A stretch of DNA of 64,000 bases. Source: Caulobacter henricii (lineage in GTDB: Bacteria > Pseudomonadota > Alphaproteobacteria > Caulobacterales > Caulobacteraceae). Both the position numbers and the translations under genes were made by a program. How positions within the stretch are numbered: position 1 is the first letter of the stretch; every line of letters begins with the position of its first letter. The notes beneath the pieces are model-generated. The model was not told the DNA's origin, did no database searches, and worked only from the letters and a program-made list of their open reading frames with translations. The stretch covers positions 1,488,001 through 1,552,000 of the forward strand of contig NZ_CP013002.1 of NCBI RefSeq assembly GCF_001414055.1, written 5' to 3'. Positions 45,744 through 54,782 of the stretch are shown here, in pieces.

Positions 45744-46133
45744 CTAGGCTGCGGCCTCCTGAACTGCTCCTGAAAAACTGAACCGGTTTGAGCTAGGATT
45801 TTCTCGTTTTTGGTCTGGCTCCCGACCTAGTCCAAGGTTGGGGGCAAGGTCATTGCCCCGCTTCACATGGGGCTTGACGTAGGCTGGCGGCATCAACCGC
45901 ACTTCGTGGCCGATCGCCATAAGTTGCCGGCCCCAGTGATGGGCCGAAGCACAGGCCTCGATCCCGACTAGACACGGCGACAAGCCCTCGAGGAAGGGAA
46001 GAACATGGTTGCGTCGTAGCTGCTTGCGCACCACCACGGTGCCTGCAGCGTCGATCCCATGTACCTGAAAGACGTTCTTTCCCAGATACAGCCCGACGAC
46101 GGCGACCTCTTGCATGATCAGCTCCCTAGACAT
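45744..46133 (-). pseudogene. IS110-family transposase N-terminal remnant
   Basis: About 100 codons match the N-terminal DEDD domain of IS110 transposases (VAVVGLYLGKNVFQVHG, VGIEACASAHHWGRQL, PPAYVKPHVKRG). After VKRG the frame departs into unrelated residues. The first catalytic Asp of VGIDLGKN-type motifs is Tyr here (GLYLGKN). Around 230 C-terminal residues, including the Ser motif, are missing. Confidence 0.8.
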
Positions 46134-46606
46134 GACGTCCCTATCGGCGACACATCAGAGAACCCGGCTGGGTGGAGGTCGTCCACACCATCCCGTCAGG
46201 CCAAAAGGCGCTGGTGCTGTTCTGTGAAAATGAGCAGTGCGTCGATCTCGGAGCCGAGGGGCTGCCGTGGAAAGCGCCGATGCTGCGATTGGACCACGTC
46301 CCCCACGAGGGTCCCATCTAATCGGAGCCGACTCCAATGAGCCCAGCCGCGCTGGTAGTGTCCAACATACCTTCCGCTGAAGGTCGTGTCCCTGGAGGTG
46401 CGCCAATGTCCGCTCCTGGCGCACGACCGACCAGGCGACTGCGGGCGGCACCCTCTCACGAGCTGACCTTCCGAACGACAGGGAAGGGTGGGAACGAACT
46501 CTGAGCCCAAGAACGCTGAAGGTCGGCTCAGCGCCAGCAGCGGAATTTTGGCTATCGCTGTGAAGCAGATATTGAACGGCCGTTCTTGGTCGACTGGCTT
46601 AATGGC
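46134..46606. other. 473-bp region, probable IS110 flank and unknown DNA
   Basis: No credible gene. The first part may be the non-coding left end of the IS110 relic. The rest lies between it and the end of the ABC exporter operon. Confidence 0.35.
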
Positions 46607-47734
46607 TCAGTCCAGCGTCGTCCGATAGCGCAAGATGGCCAGACTGCCGACTACCACGACGAAGACGATTAGAGCGCTCAAGCTGCCCCAGGCGTTCTCC
46701 AGACCGACACCCTTGAGCAATGAGCCTCTGACAACGCGCAGGAAGTGGGTCACGGGCACGAGCGTGCCTAGCGCCTGCGCCCAGTCGGGCATTCCCCGAA
46801 AAGGGAAGACAAACCCGGATAGGAGGATCGAAGGCAAGACATAGAAGAAGCTCATCTGCATCGCTTGCAGCTGGGTCTTAGCGAGGGTCGAAATCAGAAA
46901 GCCTAGCGCGAGGGAGCCGACGATGAAGAGCAGGAGCCCGACCGCCAAGGCGAGCCAGCCCCCGTTCATCGGAACCTGAAAGAGGGTCCGGGCCAGAAGC
47001 AGGATTACGGCTGCCTGGAGCAGGCCGACGATCACATATGGGGCAAGCTTTCCGACCATAACCTCCAACGGACGCACCGGGGTGGCCAGCAAGCTTTCCA
47101 TCGTCCCCCTTTCCCGCTCTCGGGCCATGGCAAGGGACGTCATCATGACGAGAGTCATAGACAAGATCACGCCGAGCAGTCCGGGAACGACGCTGTAAGC
47201 ACTGATCTGTTCGGGGTTGTAGCGAGCTTGGGTCACGACGCTGAACGGTGGCGCGCCGTTCCCCCGGTTCGCAAGCGGCCCCGTGAGGTCGCGAGCCAGT
47301 GCGCCGTCTGGCAGTCCCTGAAGGGCGGCGAGTGCGCCGCTGGTCGCGGAGGGATCCGAAGCGTCCGCCTCCACAAGGACAACTGCGCTGTCGCCGCGCA
47401 CCACCCGGTCCGAGAAGTCGCCAGGGATGATGACCCCGAACTGGACCTCGCCGCGCTCCATTGCCTGATCGAGCTCGGCCTGACTGCGTGCCATCAGGGT
47501 GACATCGAAATAGGTCGAGTTCTCCATCGCTCGCACGACCGAGCGGGAGAAGGTGCCGTTATCGATTGCCAGGACGGCCGTCGGCAGATGCCGCGGATCG
47601 TCGTTCACCGCATAGCCGAACAGCAAGAGCTGAACGATCGGCAGCATCAGGATCATGGCGTAGGTGAGCCGGTCGCGGGTCAGCTGGACCAACTCCTTGG
47701 CCATAACCGCCCAAGTTCGTGTCAGATCTAGCAT
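46607..47734 (-). CDS. ABC-2 type permease (YbhS/YbhR-like)
   Basis: A 375-residue membrane protein: one N-terminal helix (about 25-43), a large extracytoplasmic domain (45-175), then five helices from about 180 to 370. The coupling region AMARERERGTMESLLATPVRPLEVMVGK is typical of ABC-2 exporters. The ATG at 47734 shares a base with the ATPase stop (TGATG). Last gene of the operon. E. coli ybhGFSR has two permeases; only one is present here. Confidence 0.92.
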   Translation of the reverse strand: MLDLTRTWAVMAKELVQLTRDRLTYAMILMLPIVQLLLFGYAVNDDPRHLPTAVLAIDNGTFSRSVVRAMENSTYFDVTLMARSQAELDQAMERGEVQFGVIIPGDFSDRVVRGDSAVVLVEADASDPSATSGALAALQGLPDGALARDLTGPLANRGNGAPPFSVVTQARYNPEQISAYSVVPGLLGVILSMTLVMMTSLAMARERERGTMESLLATPVRPLEVMVGKLAPYVIVGLLQAAVILLLARTLFQVPMNGGWLALAVGLLLFIVGSLALGFLISTLAKTQLQAMQMSFFYVLPSILLSGFVFPFRGMPDWAQALGTLVPVTHFLRVVRGSLLKGVGLENAWGSLSALIVFVVVVGSLAILRYRTTLD

Positions 47735-48678
47735 CAGGCGGCGTCCCGCTTCTCGGCTTCGAGGTCGGCGATTAGCTGGATGAAAACGTCCTCCAGCGTT
47801 GGTCGCGTCTCGGTCCACGCAATCCCGGGCTTGCGATAGGGAGCGATCGCCAACTCCAGTCCTCGACGGTCGCGCCCAGAGACGTGCAGGGTCGTACCGA
47901 AGGCCGCCGCCATGTCGACGCCGGGCATGCCGCGCAACCGAACGGCCAGCTTGTCAGCTCCGATACCTTCGACCTGCCCCACAGCATGGAAGGTGATGAG
48001 GCCCGACTGGTCGATCACCGCCTCGGCGGTCCCGCGCGCCAAAGTCCGACCGCCGGCTATATAGGCGATCTCGTGGCAGCGCTCCGCCTCGTCCATGTAG
48101 TGAGTAGAAACCAGCACCGTCATGCCGTCAGCGGCAAGGGCGTGGATCTCGTCCCAGAATGTCCGCCGCGCCTCAGGATCAACACCCGCCGTCGGCTCGT
48201 CCAGGAGCAGCAGATCGGGTTCGTGCAGGGTCGAGCCTGCCAGGGCCAACCGCTGCTTCCAGCCGCCGGAGAGGGTGCCGGCCAACTGACGCCGCCGGGC
48301 CTCTAGCCCCAGTTGGGTGATCGCGGCGTCGACCCGCTCGCGACGACGATCCAGCGAGTGGACCCGGGCCGTGAAGATCAGGTTCTGCTCAATCGACAGG
48401 TCTTCGTAGAGCGAGAACTTCTGGGTCATGTAGCCGACCCGCGTTTTGATCTGTCGGGCCTGTCGGATAACGTCGAGGCCCAGCACCGTGCCTTCGCCGG
48501 CGTCGGGCGTCAGCAGGCCGCAGAGCATGCGCAAGGTGGTCGTCTTGCCTGCGCCGTTGGGCCCTAGGAACCCACAGATACTGCCACGCTCGACGGTGAT
48601 CCCGAAATCCCTGACCGCGTGAAGCGCGCCGAAGCTCTTGTTCAGCCCCTGGACATCGATCGCGGGACCGGGGCTCAC
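47734..48678 (-). CDS. ABC exporter ATPase (YbhF-like, single domain)
   Basis: A 314-residue ATPase with Walker A GPNGAGKTTTL, signature LSGGWKQRLALAG, Walker B LLLLDEPTAGVDP and switch His in STHYMDEAERC. The C-terminal 80 residues form the usual regulatory extension of drug-export ATPases. It overlaps the HlyD gene by 4 bp and the permease by 1 bp, so the four genes TetR-HlyD-ATPase-permease are coupled. Confidence 0.94.
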   Translation of the reverse strand: MSPGPAIDVQGLNKSFGALHAVRDFGITVERGSICGFLGPNGAGKTTTLRMLCGLLTPDAGEGTVLGLDVIRQARQIKTRVGYMTQKFSLYEDLSIEQNLIFTARVHSLDRRRERVDAAITQLGLEARRRQLAGTLSGGWKQRLALAGSTLHEPDLLLLDEPTAGVDPEARRTFWDEIHALAADGMTVLVSTHYMDEAERCHEIAYIAGGRTLARGTAEAVIDQSGLITFHAVGQVEGIGADKLAVRLRGMPGVDMAAAFGTTLHVSGRDRRGLELAIAPYRKPGIAWTETRPTLEDVFIQLIADLEAEKRDAA

Positions 48679-49655
48679 GGGACCGCCAGGGGTTCGACGT
48701 CAACCGGCAGGCCCGGGTTCAGGCTTCTGGGGGCGGAAGGCCTAGCCTCGACCTGATAAACCAGCCGATCGCGGCTGCCCCGGCCATACAGGACGGGCGG
48801 TGTGAACTCCGGCCGGGGGCTGACCCAGCTGATCCGCGCCGTCCGGCTCTCGCCGCAGCCGTCACAACTGAATCGGACGATGCCGCCGGGTTGATAGGCG
48901 ACCATCTCGGCCTGGGGCACGTAGAACCTCAGTTTAACGTCCCCGTCGGCCAATAGGGCCAGGATCGGCTGGTTCGCGGCAGCGTATTCTCCCAGCCGGA
49001 AGAAGATTTCCTCGACCCGGGCGTCGACCGGCGCGGGAGGAGACAGGGTCGTTAAACGCACTGAGGCTTCGGCCAGTGCGCCTCGCGCCTGGGCCGCCTG
49101 TTCGTCTGCGGCCCGAATGGCGTCCTCGCGCTGGCCCAGGGTCGCGACCTCGCGCTGTCGGCGGATCGCCGCGACATTGGCCCTCGCGGCGTCGCGTTCG
49201 GCCCGGACTTGGTCCAGCCGGGCGGGGGCGTAGATGCCCCGCCGGACTAGCGGCTCGATCCGCCCATAGTCCGCATCCGCCTGTCTCAACGTCGCCTCGG
49301 CTGCGCCAAGCTGCGCGTCGATGACCGACAGTTCCTGCGCTCTCTGGCCTTTGCGGGCGTCCTCGGCGCGGGCCTCGGCCGCGCTCAAGGACGCTTGCGC
49401 GCCAGACACTTGGGCGCTCCGTTCGCGCGGATCAATCAAGAAGGTCGCCGCGCCCGCCGCCACCCGTGCTCCCTCTTCGACATATAGGGCTGAGACCACA
49501 CCCGCGCTGGGCGCTGCCAGATAGATCCGCTCGCCCTCGATATAACCGGTTAGGACCCGGGGTCCGTCCGCGCTTCGGGCGAACGACCACCAGGCGATGG
49601 AGACTACGCCGAGCGCCAGAGCGACCCCTGCAACCATCTTCATCCGAGGTCTCAT
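48675..49655 (-). CDS. HlyD-type periplasmic adaptor (YbhG-like)
   Basis: A 326-residue membrane-fusion protein with an N-terminal membrane anchor (VAGVALALGVVSIAWWSFA), a lipoyl-like domain (VVSALYVEEGARVAAG), a long coiled-coil hairpin (about 75-200, rich in Ala, Gln, Arg) and a beta-barrel. It belongs to the ABC exporter below it and overlaps the TetR gene by 4 bp. Confidence 0.93.
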   Translation of the reverse strand: MRPRMKMVAGVALALGVVSIAWWSFARSADGPRVLTGYIEGERIYLAAPSAGVVSALYVEEGARVAAGAATFLIDPRERSAQVSGAQASLSAAEARAEDARKGQRAQELSVIDAQLGAAEATLRQADADYGRIEPLVRRGIYAPARLDQVRAERDAARANVAAIRRQREVATLGQREDAIRAADEQAAQARGALAEASVRLTTLSPPAPVDARVEEIFFRLGEYAAANQPILALLADGDVKLRFYVPQAEMVAYQPGGIVRFSCDGCGESRTARISWVSPRPEFTPPVLYGRGSRDRLVYQVEARPSAPRSLNPGLPVDVEPLAVP

Positions 49656-50278
49656 GGACGCATTCCCTTCAGGCAGGTTTCGACGTGCTGGGCGATCAGA
49701 CGATCGATCTGGACAGGCTCGGCACCAATCGGCTCGAAGGTCTCGCGCCAGAGGGTGCTGAGCAGGACCGGGCCCATTAGGCCCATGGCGAAGTAGCGGG
49801 CGTCGCCGTGCCGGACGGCACCCTGCCGCTGGCCTGCCTCGATCAGGCGGGAGGCGAGGCCGAGGGCCGGCGCGATCATGGCCTCATGCCAGATCCGGGC
49901 GAGCTCGGGCTGATTGCGGCTCTCGGCGATCACCAGCTTGATCACCCCGCTCATGCGCCAGTCGGACGCCATGCGTTGCGAGATCATCGTGAACACTGCC
50001 CGAACCGTTGACTCGAATGGGACCTCAACGGCGGTGAGGCCGATGACCTGGTTCAGGTTCGGCGCGATCGACTGGGTGACCACTGCCCGGAACAGGGCCT
50101 CCTTCGTTTCGAAATAGAGATAGACCGCGCCCTTGGAGACGCCGGCGCGGCGCGCCACTTCCTCGACACGCGCCGCCGCGAAGCCGCGTTCGGCGAAGAC
50201 CTCAAGGGCTGCCGCAAGGATTTCTTCTGGCCGATCGGCTGGGCGGCGACGGAACTTGGGTTCACCAGGCGGGAGCAT
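49652..50278 (-). CDS. TetR-family regulator (CecR-like)
   Basis: A 208-residue repressor with HTH at about 20-60 (ILAAALEVFAERGFAAARVEEVARRAGVSKGAVYLYFETKEALF in parts) and an all-helical ligand domain. It is the first gene of the exporter operon, and a perfect 18-bp palindrome lies 14 bp upstream of its ATG, so it most likely represses its own operon. The gene order matches CecR-YbhGFSR of enterobacteria. Confidence 0.93.
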   Translation of the reverse strand: MLPPGEPKFRRRPADRPEEILAAALEVFAERGFAAARVEEVARRAGVSKGAVYLYFETKEALFRAVVTQSIAPNLNQVIGLTAVEVPFESTVRAVFTMISQRMASDWRMSGVIKLVIAESRNQPELARIWHEAMIAPALGLASRLIEAGQRQGAVRHGDARYFAMGLMGPVLLSTLWRETFEPIGAEPVQIDRLIAQHVETCLKGMRP

Positions 50279-50611
50279 GGGTGCCTATTACTAACTGACT
50301 CGTCAGTTATCAATAGTGCGTAGCTAGTTTTTTGATGATGGGCACTCGGACCCACTCGTCTTCGTCGTGGCGCTGCCCCCGGTCAGGAGCGGGCATCCTG
50401 AACCGCACCTTCGAGTCCTGCCCGGGCCACGAGTCTCGGTACCTCTAATGTCCGCAACGGGTCGGGACCGGAAATGAAACACAGGCCAAAGACCGGACCT
50501 TGGACGTCATAGCGATGAACGCAGATCCGGGCGCCGAAGGTCCGGAGTCTGGATGGACGCCAATGTCCGCAAATGGCGCGACCTCGCCTTCGCGGCTCAG
50601 CCGGTCGGATT
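50279..50611. promoter_or_regulatory. upstream region of the exporter operon
   Basis: Contains the TetR operator at 50292-50309 and then sequence without a gene up to the small hypothetical frame ending at 50612. Confidence 0.45.
50292..50309. promoter_or_regulatory. TetR-type operator
   Basis: TAACTGACTCGTCAGTTA: 8-bp perfect arms around TC, 14 bp from the TetR start codon. Size and position fit an autoregulatory TetR operator. Confidence 0.8.
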
Positions 50612-50929
50612 CTATTCGGCGTTCAATCGCAACAGATGGCCCTCGAACTCTGCGCAAACGGCCGCTTTCTCATCGGGAGGTAACCAGTTTGACATCTGCG
50701 GCGTCACAACGCTCCAGAAAGCCAGTTCACGCGCCGATAGTGGCATGACGTCAGCCAAGCGGAGCCTATCGAATAGCGACTCGAAGCGCGCCCGGATTGA
50801 CTCCACGGACGGAACGGTTGGCTCCGCCGATGCGGGCCGGCTTTCCATGGGGAAGAGCTCAAGCTGTGACAAGGCGTATGGCTCCGCTCGAATCGGAATG
50901 GGGTCTAGCCAATGGCGCAGCTCTGACAA
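50612..50929 (-). CDS. conserved-looking hypothetical protein
   Basis: A 105-residue acidic soluble protein. The segment SLFDRLRLADVMPLSARELAFW, then VVTPQMSNWLPPDEKAAVC, gives a helical protein without motifs known to me. The start is TTG at 50929 behind AGTAGGG, with an ATG at 50848 as alternative. It lies between the exporter operon and IS copy C in the accessory region. No function assigned. Confidence 0.5.
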   Translation of the reverse strand: MSELRHWLDPIPIRAEPYALSQLELFPMESRPASAEPTVPSVESIRARFESLFDRLRLADVMPLSARELAFWSVVTPQMSNWLPPDEKAAVCAEFEGHLLRLNAE

Positions 50930-51000
50930 ACCCTACTTGAGTGGCTTCCACGCATGTCGGTCCGACGAGCCGCCCAACCCGGGCTTTGCGCTCACTGCAA

Positions 51001-51258
51001 TCAAATGAGCCGCAACAAGGCGATGAGCCACCTGCGGACCATCCGACGCCACCCGGGGAGGTGCCGGGCAGCCTTAAGGGTCACGATCGGTGCATTGGCC
51101 CGCTCGTAGTATAGGCGGCCGTTTGTCCTTTTCAGGACCGCACCTGGGCCAGCTCGGCGCTTCTCGCGATCAAGGCGGATCAGTTCGCTGTAGCCGCCGG
51201 CCCTGCGAGCCGCCAGCCCTACGCGGACCTGATCTCTGGTAGTCGTTAGAATTACCAT
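51001..51258 (-). CDS. small basic hypothetical protein
   Basis: An 85-residue, Arg-rich frame from ATG 51258 with a hydrophobic C-terminus (WLIALLRLI). Weak ribosome site (GAGC). It could be a nucleic-acid-binding remnant; composition alone does not prove it is a gene. Confidence 0.35.
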   Translation of the reverse strand: MVILTTTRDQVRVGLAARRAGGYSELIRLDREKRRAGPGAVLKRTNGRLYYERANAPIVTLKAARHLPGWRRMVRRWLIALLRLI

Positions 51259-51411
51259 GTCGAGCTCGTTGGCGGTTTTGACCAGAAGCGATCAGCATTC
51301 TCGGGGATGGATCGATTTTGGTCACTATAGGCACGCGATCCGTCTCACGCGACTACGCACCTGAGACCCAATGCTAGGGCATGACATGCCGGGCAGCGAC
51401 GGCGCTTCAAC

Positions 51412-51925
51412 GGGGCTGTCAGGTTAATCGCGCCAAGTTGAATCGAGCCAATATTTGGCCGTCTCAGGCGGTGGCCTTCGCCCAAGCGGCATGAGCCTCC
51501 GCGTGAAGGCGGCGAAGGTTGCAGCGGCTGATCAAGTGTGGGGCTGGACGGCTAAGGTGGTGTAGACGGCGGCGTAAGTAGACAGGAAGCGCCGGGCGGA
51601 TGACGGGCTCCTGAAGCACTGCATTCTTCGCGCCCGTCGGCGGACGGGGAGGGAGAGTTCTCGGCTCGATTGTTTTTCCGAGGCTGTCCAGGCCGGTGAA
51701 GGTGCTCCAAATCCAGCGTCCGCAGTGCTGCTGGGTACGAAGCTAGGCCGTCGGTGGTGATGCGCTCTGTCTCGATCGGCTGGCGACGAAGAAGTCGCTC
51801 AAGGAACCTTCGAGCCGCCGACGTGTCCCTCCGACGTTGCATCAGCAGTTCCAGAACCTCGCCCTCGTCGTCGACCGCACGCCAGAGAAGCATGTGCCCG
51901 CCGCCGATCCAGCAGACCATTTCGT
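51412..51925 (-). mobile_element. IS6-family element copy C, left end only
   Basis: Starts with the clear terminal repeat GGGGCTGTCAGGTTAATCGC at 51412 and runs into transposase sequence on the minus strand. Similarity to copy B stops at about 51925, near the codons for LDEVVC. The right end and the first 85 or so codons are gone. The break lies only about 45 bp from the end of the tniQ gene. Confidence 0.85.
51464..51925 (-). pseudogene. IS6-family transposase fragment (copy C)
   Basis: Matches the transposase from EMVCWIGGGHMLLWRAVDDEG to the C-terminal AAWAKATA, including the second Asp (TTDGLASY) and NNRAEN. A frameshift after NNRAENS and the missing N-terminus with the first catalytic Asp make it inactive. 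Confidence 0.85.
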
Positions 51926-51969
51926 TTGTTTTGTACGCCGGCGCTGAACAGCCAGTGCAGCAGCCGGGT

Positions 51970-53850
51970 CTAGCTTTGGCGCGGCGGTCTTCGCCGACGT
52001 TGCGTTGACAGTAAATGCAGGCGGGACCTTGGCAGATCAAATGCCGCCTCGGCTTGCTGCCGATCCCAGAAGCCTGCATTTCGATAAGCCCGCCTCAAGC
52101 CCCGTTGCTTGGCCACAAGAGCGAAATCAAGCGAGGGCATCTCTGCGCGTGCCGCCAACTCGCCGGTGCTAATCAGGTCACGACAACACGCTTGGACACT
52201 CTGAATGCAGACCCCGCGACCGGACCGGTTCAAGGCTCCCGCCTTGATCAGTTCAGCGATGTCACGTGGGTGGCAATTGAGGTGCTCTTGGGCCTCTGAC
52301 AGCGTGATGTCGCTCGAAATTCGAAACCGGGTGGGTGGGAAGCAAAAAGCCCCTGATTGCAGGAGTTTGGCGCAGTTTCGGGTTACGTTGAGTGCCGCGC
52401 TATCGAGTCCTTGGGGCTCAAATGACCCCAGGCCGTCAGGCAGAAATTTAGGAGCCATGATCGCCTGCAGCCAGGGCTTCGGGCCCGGCCCCATCCGCAT
52501 GAAAACGTCGCGCAAAAGTACCCGTGTTGGGTCTTCAGGATCGGTCCGCACGATCGCGGCTGAGATTCGGTTGAGATATGCCGTCGCTGAGTCCTTGCGA
52601 AGTTGCACCTTCTTGTAGGCGATTGCGATCAATGGAGCGGTGGCTTGTTCGATCAGCCCCAGCGTAGCCATTTCCAAGATCCATGACGATTTCAAGCCAT
52701 ACTGCTCGGCCAGTTGCGCGACAGAGATCCGGGACTGCGCCTCTTGGATCAACTCAGCAAGACTGGCTTCCTCCACGACACTCAGGACGCGCTCTGATCC
52801 GCCGCCGACCGCCTCGCCGCGCAGAATGCCATTTTCCATAAGCGCCTTGGCCGTACTACGCCCTACGCCCAGTCGGCGTGCGGCAATCGTCAGATTGTTG
52901 GCGTGAGTGGCGACCCGCGGCGACTGAAAAAGTCGGCTCTCGTCTACCAACCGAAATAACGTATCCCGCAACTCGTCCGGCGCCTCATTGGCCGTACGCC
53001 TGAGAAACATCCGCGAGTCAGTGACATACGCGGGCGGAGCCTTGGTCACGTCCCAGCCAGGTTCATCCTTGGCTTGATCCAGGACGAAGCGCATTCCTGC
53101 TAGCATCGCCTTCGGGTAGCTTCTCGGTAAGCCTGACATCTTCGCCAGAGGGTGCTTTGCCGCCCGCAAGGCACGCCCGATTGCCATGACGGCTCGAAGA
53201 ATGTCGAAGGGTGACAACGCGACCAGAAAGTCGCTCAACTGGTCAAGTGAGGACGCCCGGACCCTCTGGTCGAAGCTCACCAATCCCGCCGCGATCTGCA
53301 AGTAGGCGCGATGCTCTCGTTGAATTTTCGGTGTTTTTGCTGTCGTCAGGTCTAGGCCGCAGTGAGCGCATGTGTGAAAGGGGCCGTCGCTCCAAGTTAA
53401 AAGCCGACCACAAGTCGGTGAGGGACAGTAGAAAAGCAGGAGGCTAAAATCTTCTGGGCAGAAAGAAAGCAGACGCAATGACCATAAAAATCGGTAGTGC
53501 GGCGATCGCTTGAGGCCTGTTGGCGACACGGGGCAGCTATTTCGCCTTACCTCGCCTGGGGCATAGGAAACGCCGTAAGAAATTAGAGTTTTCTCGTTGG
53601 CGAATTGGCGGGGGACTGCACGCTTAAGCGCTTCCGCCTCGACACCATAGAGTTGGGCCATTGCATGAACGTCTACCTCGCCGGTCCAGAGTTGCTTCAA
53701 ACCAGCATTCACGCCGCTCAGCAGTTGGCTGGGCCTTTTGTAGGTATTGTGCTCAGCGACGCGGCCGACATAGCCGCGGATTGATTCACCGAGCACCAAT
53801 GGTAGGGGGAAGCGAACCGGCCGGATTTTTTTAGTGGAAGAGGGTGGCAT
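51970..53850 (-). CDS. tniQ: TniQ/TnsD-like target-selection protein
   Basis: A 626-residue DNA-binding protein. The N-terminal TniQ domain (PLPLVLGESIRGYVGRVAEHN) leads to zinc-binding cysteines (CPSPTCG and CAHCGLDL, about 148-180), then several HTH-like segments (VAQLAEQYGLKSSWILEMA; LSEAQEHLNCHPRDIAELIKAGALNRSG). In Tn7-like elements such a long TniQ recognises a fixed attachment site. The last residues (STQRRRRPPRQS) are basic and low in complexity, close to the IS6 break, so the C-terminus may be altered. ATG shares a base with the tnsC stop. Confidence 0.88.
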   Translation of the reverse strand: MPPSSTKKIRPVRFPLPLVLGESIRGYVGRVAEHNTYKRPSQLLSGVNAGLKQLWTGEVDVHAMAQLYGVEAEALKRAVPRQFANEKTLISYGVSYAPGEVRRNSCPVSPTGLKRSPHYRFLWSLRLLSFCPEDFSLLLFYCPSPTCGRLLTWSDGPFHTCAHCGLDLTTAKTPKIQREHRAYLQIAAGLVSFDQRVRASSLDQLSDFLVALSPFDILRAVMAIGRALRAAKHPLAKMSGLPRSYPKAMLAGMRFVLDQAKDEPGWDVTKAPPAYVTDSRMFLRRTANEAPDELRDTLFRLVDESRLFQSPRVATHANNLTIAARRLGVGRSTAKALMENGILRGEAVGGGSERVLSVVEEASLAELIQEAQSRISVAQLAEQYGLKSSWILEMATLGLIEQATAPLIAIAYKKVQLRKDSATAYLNRISAAIVRTDPEDPTRVLLRDVFMRMGPGPKPWLQAIMAPKFLPDGLGSFEPQGLDSAALNVTRNCAKLLQSGAFCFPPTRFRISSDITLSEAQEHLNCHPRDIAELIKAGALNRSGRGVCIQSVQACCRDLISTGELAARAEMPSLDFALVAKQRGLRRAYRNAGFWDRQQAEAAFDLPRSRLHLLSTQRRRRPPRQS

Positions 53851-54782
53851 TAGCAGGGCCTCCGGCGAAACGGATTAATGCTGACGAGACCCAGTGGGAT
53901 CGCCCAGCGGTCAACCGCCAGTGCTAGGTCGTAGGTTTCGATCCGGCTTGCCCCACGCCGAGTGGCAATCTCTAAAGCATGCTCGAACAGTGTTGCGACG
54001 CGGCCGATGACGCCGCCGCTAGCTTCGTAAAGGCAGCTCAGCGTAATTGCGTCGTCCAATGAGCCTATGGTGGGCATAAGGCCCACTTTGACGATCTCCC
54101 GGTTTAGGTGAGACACGAACTTCGCCAAGGTTTTGCGATCTGCGGGATCGTTTTTGTCCAGGGGTAGAAGGTCGCAAGGCGGCAGCAATCGGTTGCTGAG
54201 TTGGACATTGCGCCGAAACATGCTCTCGGCCTCCTGCGTTCCAAGGAAGACGATCGGAACCACCCCTGCGTCCAAGAAAACCTTCAAAGCATCGGTGACA
54301 TCGTTCTGAGCATTGATGCGAAAGTTCAGGTGCTGAACTTCGTCGATGATCAGAAGTTCGACGCCAAGCCTTTCGAGGTAGTCGAGAACTCGCTGCCTAA
54401 GCCCTTGCTCTGTTCCAGATTCCGGCCTCGCATCGCCCAGTTCGGCGAGCAGAGACACGTAGAGTTTTCGGGCTGTAGCGGCCTTTTCGAGCTGTATGTA
54501 GAGCACCGGCACAAGTTGCGAGCTGGGATCCATAGACGCCATAGCCATCTTTATGTAGGTGCTAGCGACTTTTGTTTTCCCTGAGCCGGACGGGGCCAAT
54601 ACTCTCAGTCCTTTTTGGGGCGTCCCTCGAAGTGAGCAGCCAAGCTTCTGTAGATAGTCAAACCGGGCATGAAGTGTGATGTGCCTCGGATATGGAATGA
54701 AGATTGCTCGAAATCGCAGAAGGTTTTCGGCGACGAGCGTGTTCATCGCTGGCCCGTGATCCTCATCGAAGTTGTCGGTCAT
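53850..54782 (-). CDS. tnsC: TnsC/TniB-like AAA+ transposition ATPase
   Basis: A 310-residue ATPase with Walker A LAPSGSGKTK (about 66-75), Walker B LLIIDEVQHL and a sensor-1-like FLGTQEAE. It would form a filament on DNA, linking TniQ-bound target to the transposase. I chose ATG 54782 because it overlaps the tnsB stop as ATGA; an ATG at 54800 is possible. Length is close to TniB/short TnsC. Confidence 0.9.
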   Translation of the reverse strand: MTDNFDEDHGPAMNTLVAENLLRFRAIFIPYPRHITLHARFDYLQKLGCSLRGTPQKGLRVLAPSGSGKTKVASTYIKMAMASMDPSSQLVPVLYIQLEKAATARKLYVSLLAELGDARPESGTEQGLRQRVLDYLERLGVELLIIDEVQHLNFRINAQNDVTDALKVFLDAGVVPIVFLGTQEAESMFRRNVQLSNRLLPPCDLLPLDKNDPADRKTLAKFVSHLNREIVKVGLMPTIGSLDDAITLSCLYEASGGVIGRVATLFEHALEIATRRGASRIETYDLALAVDRWAIPLGLVSINPFRRRPC

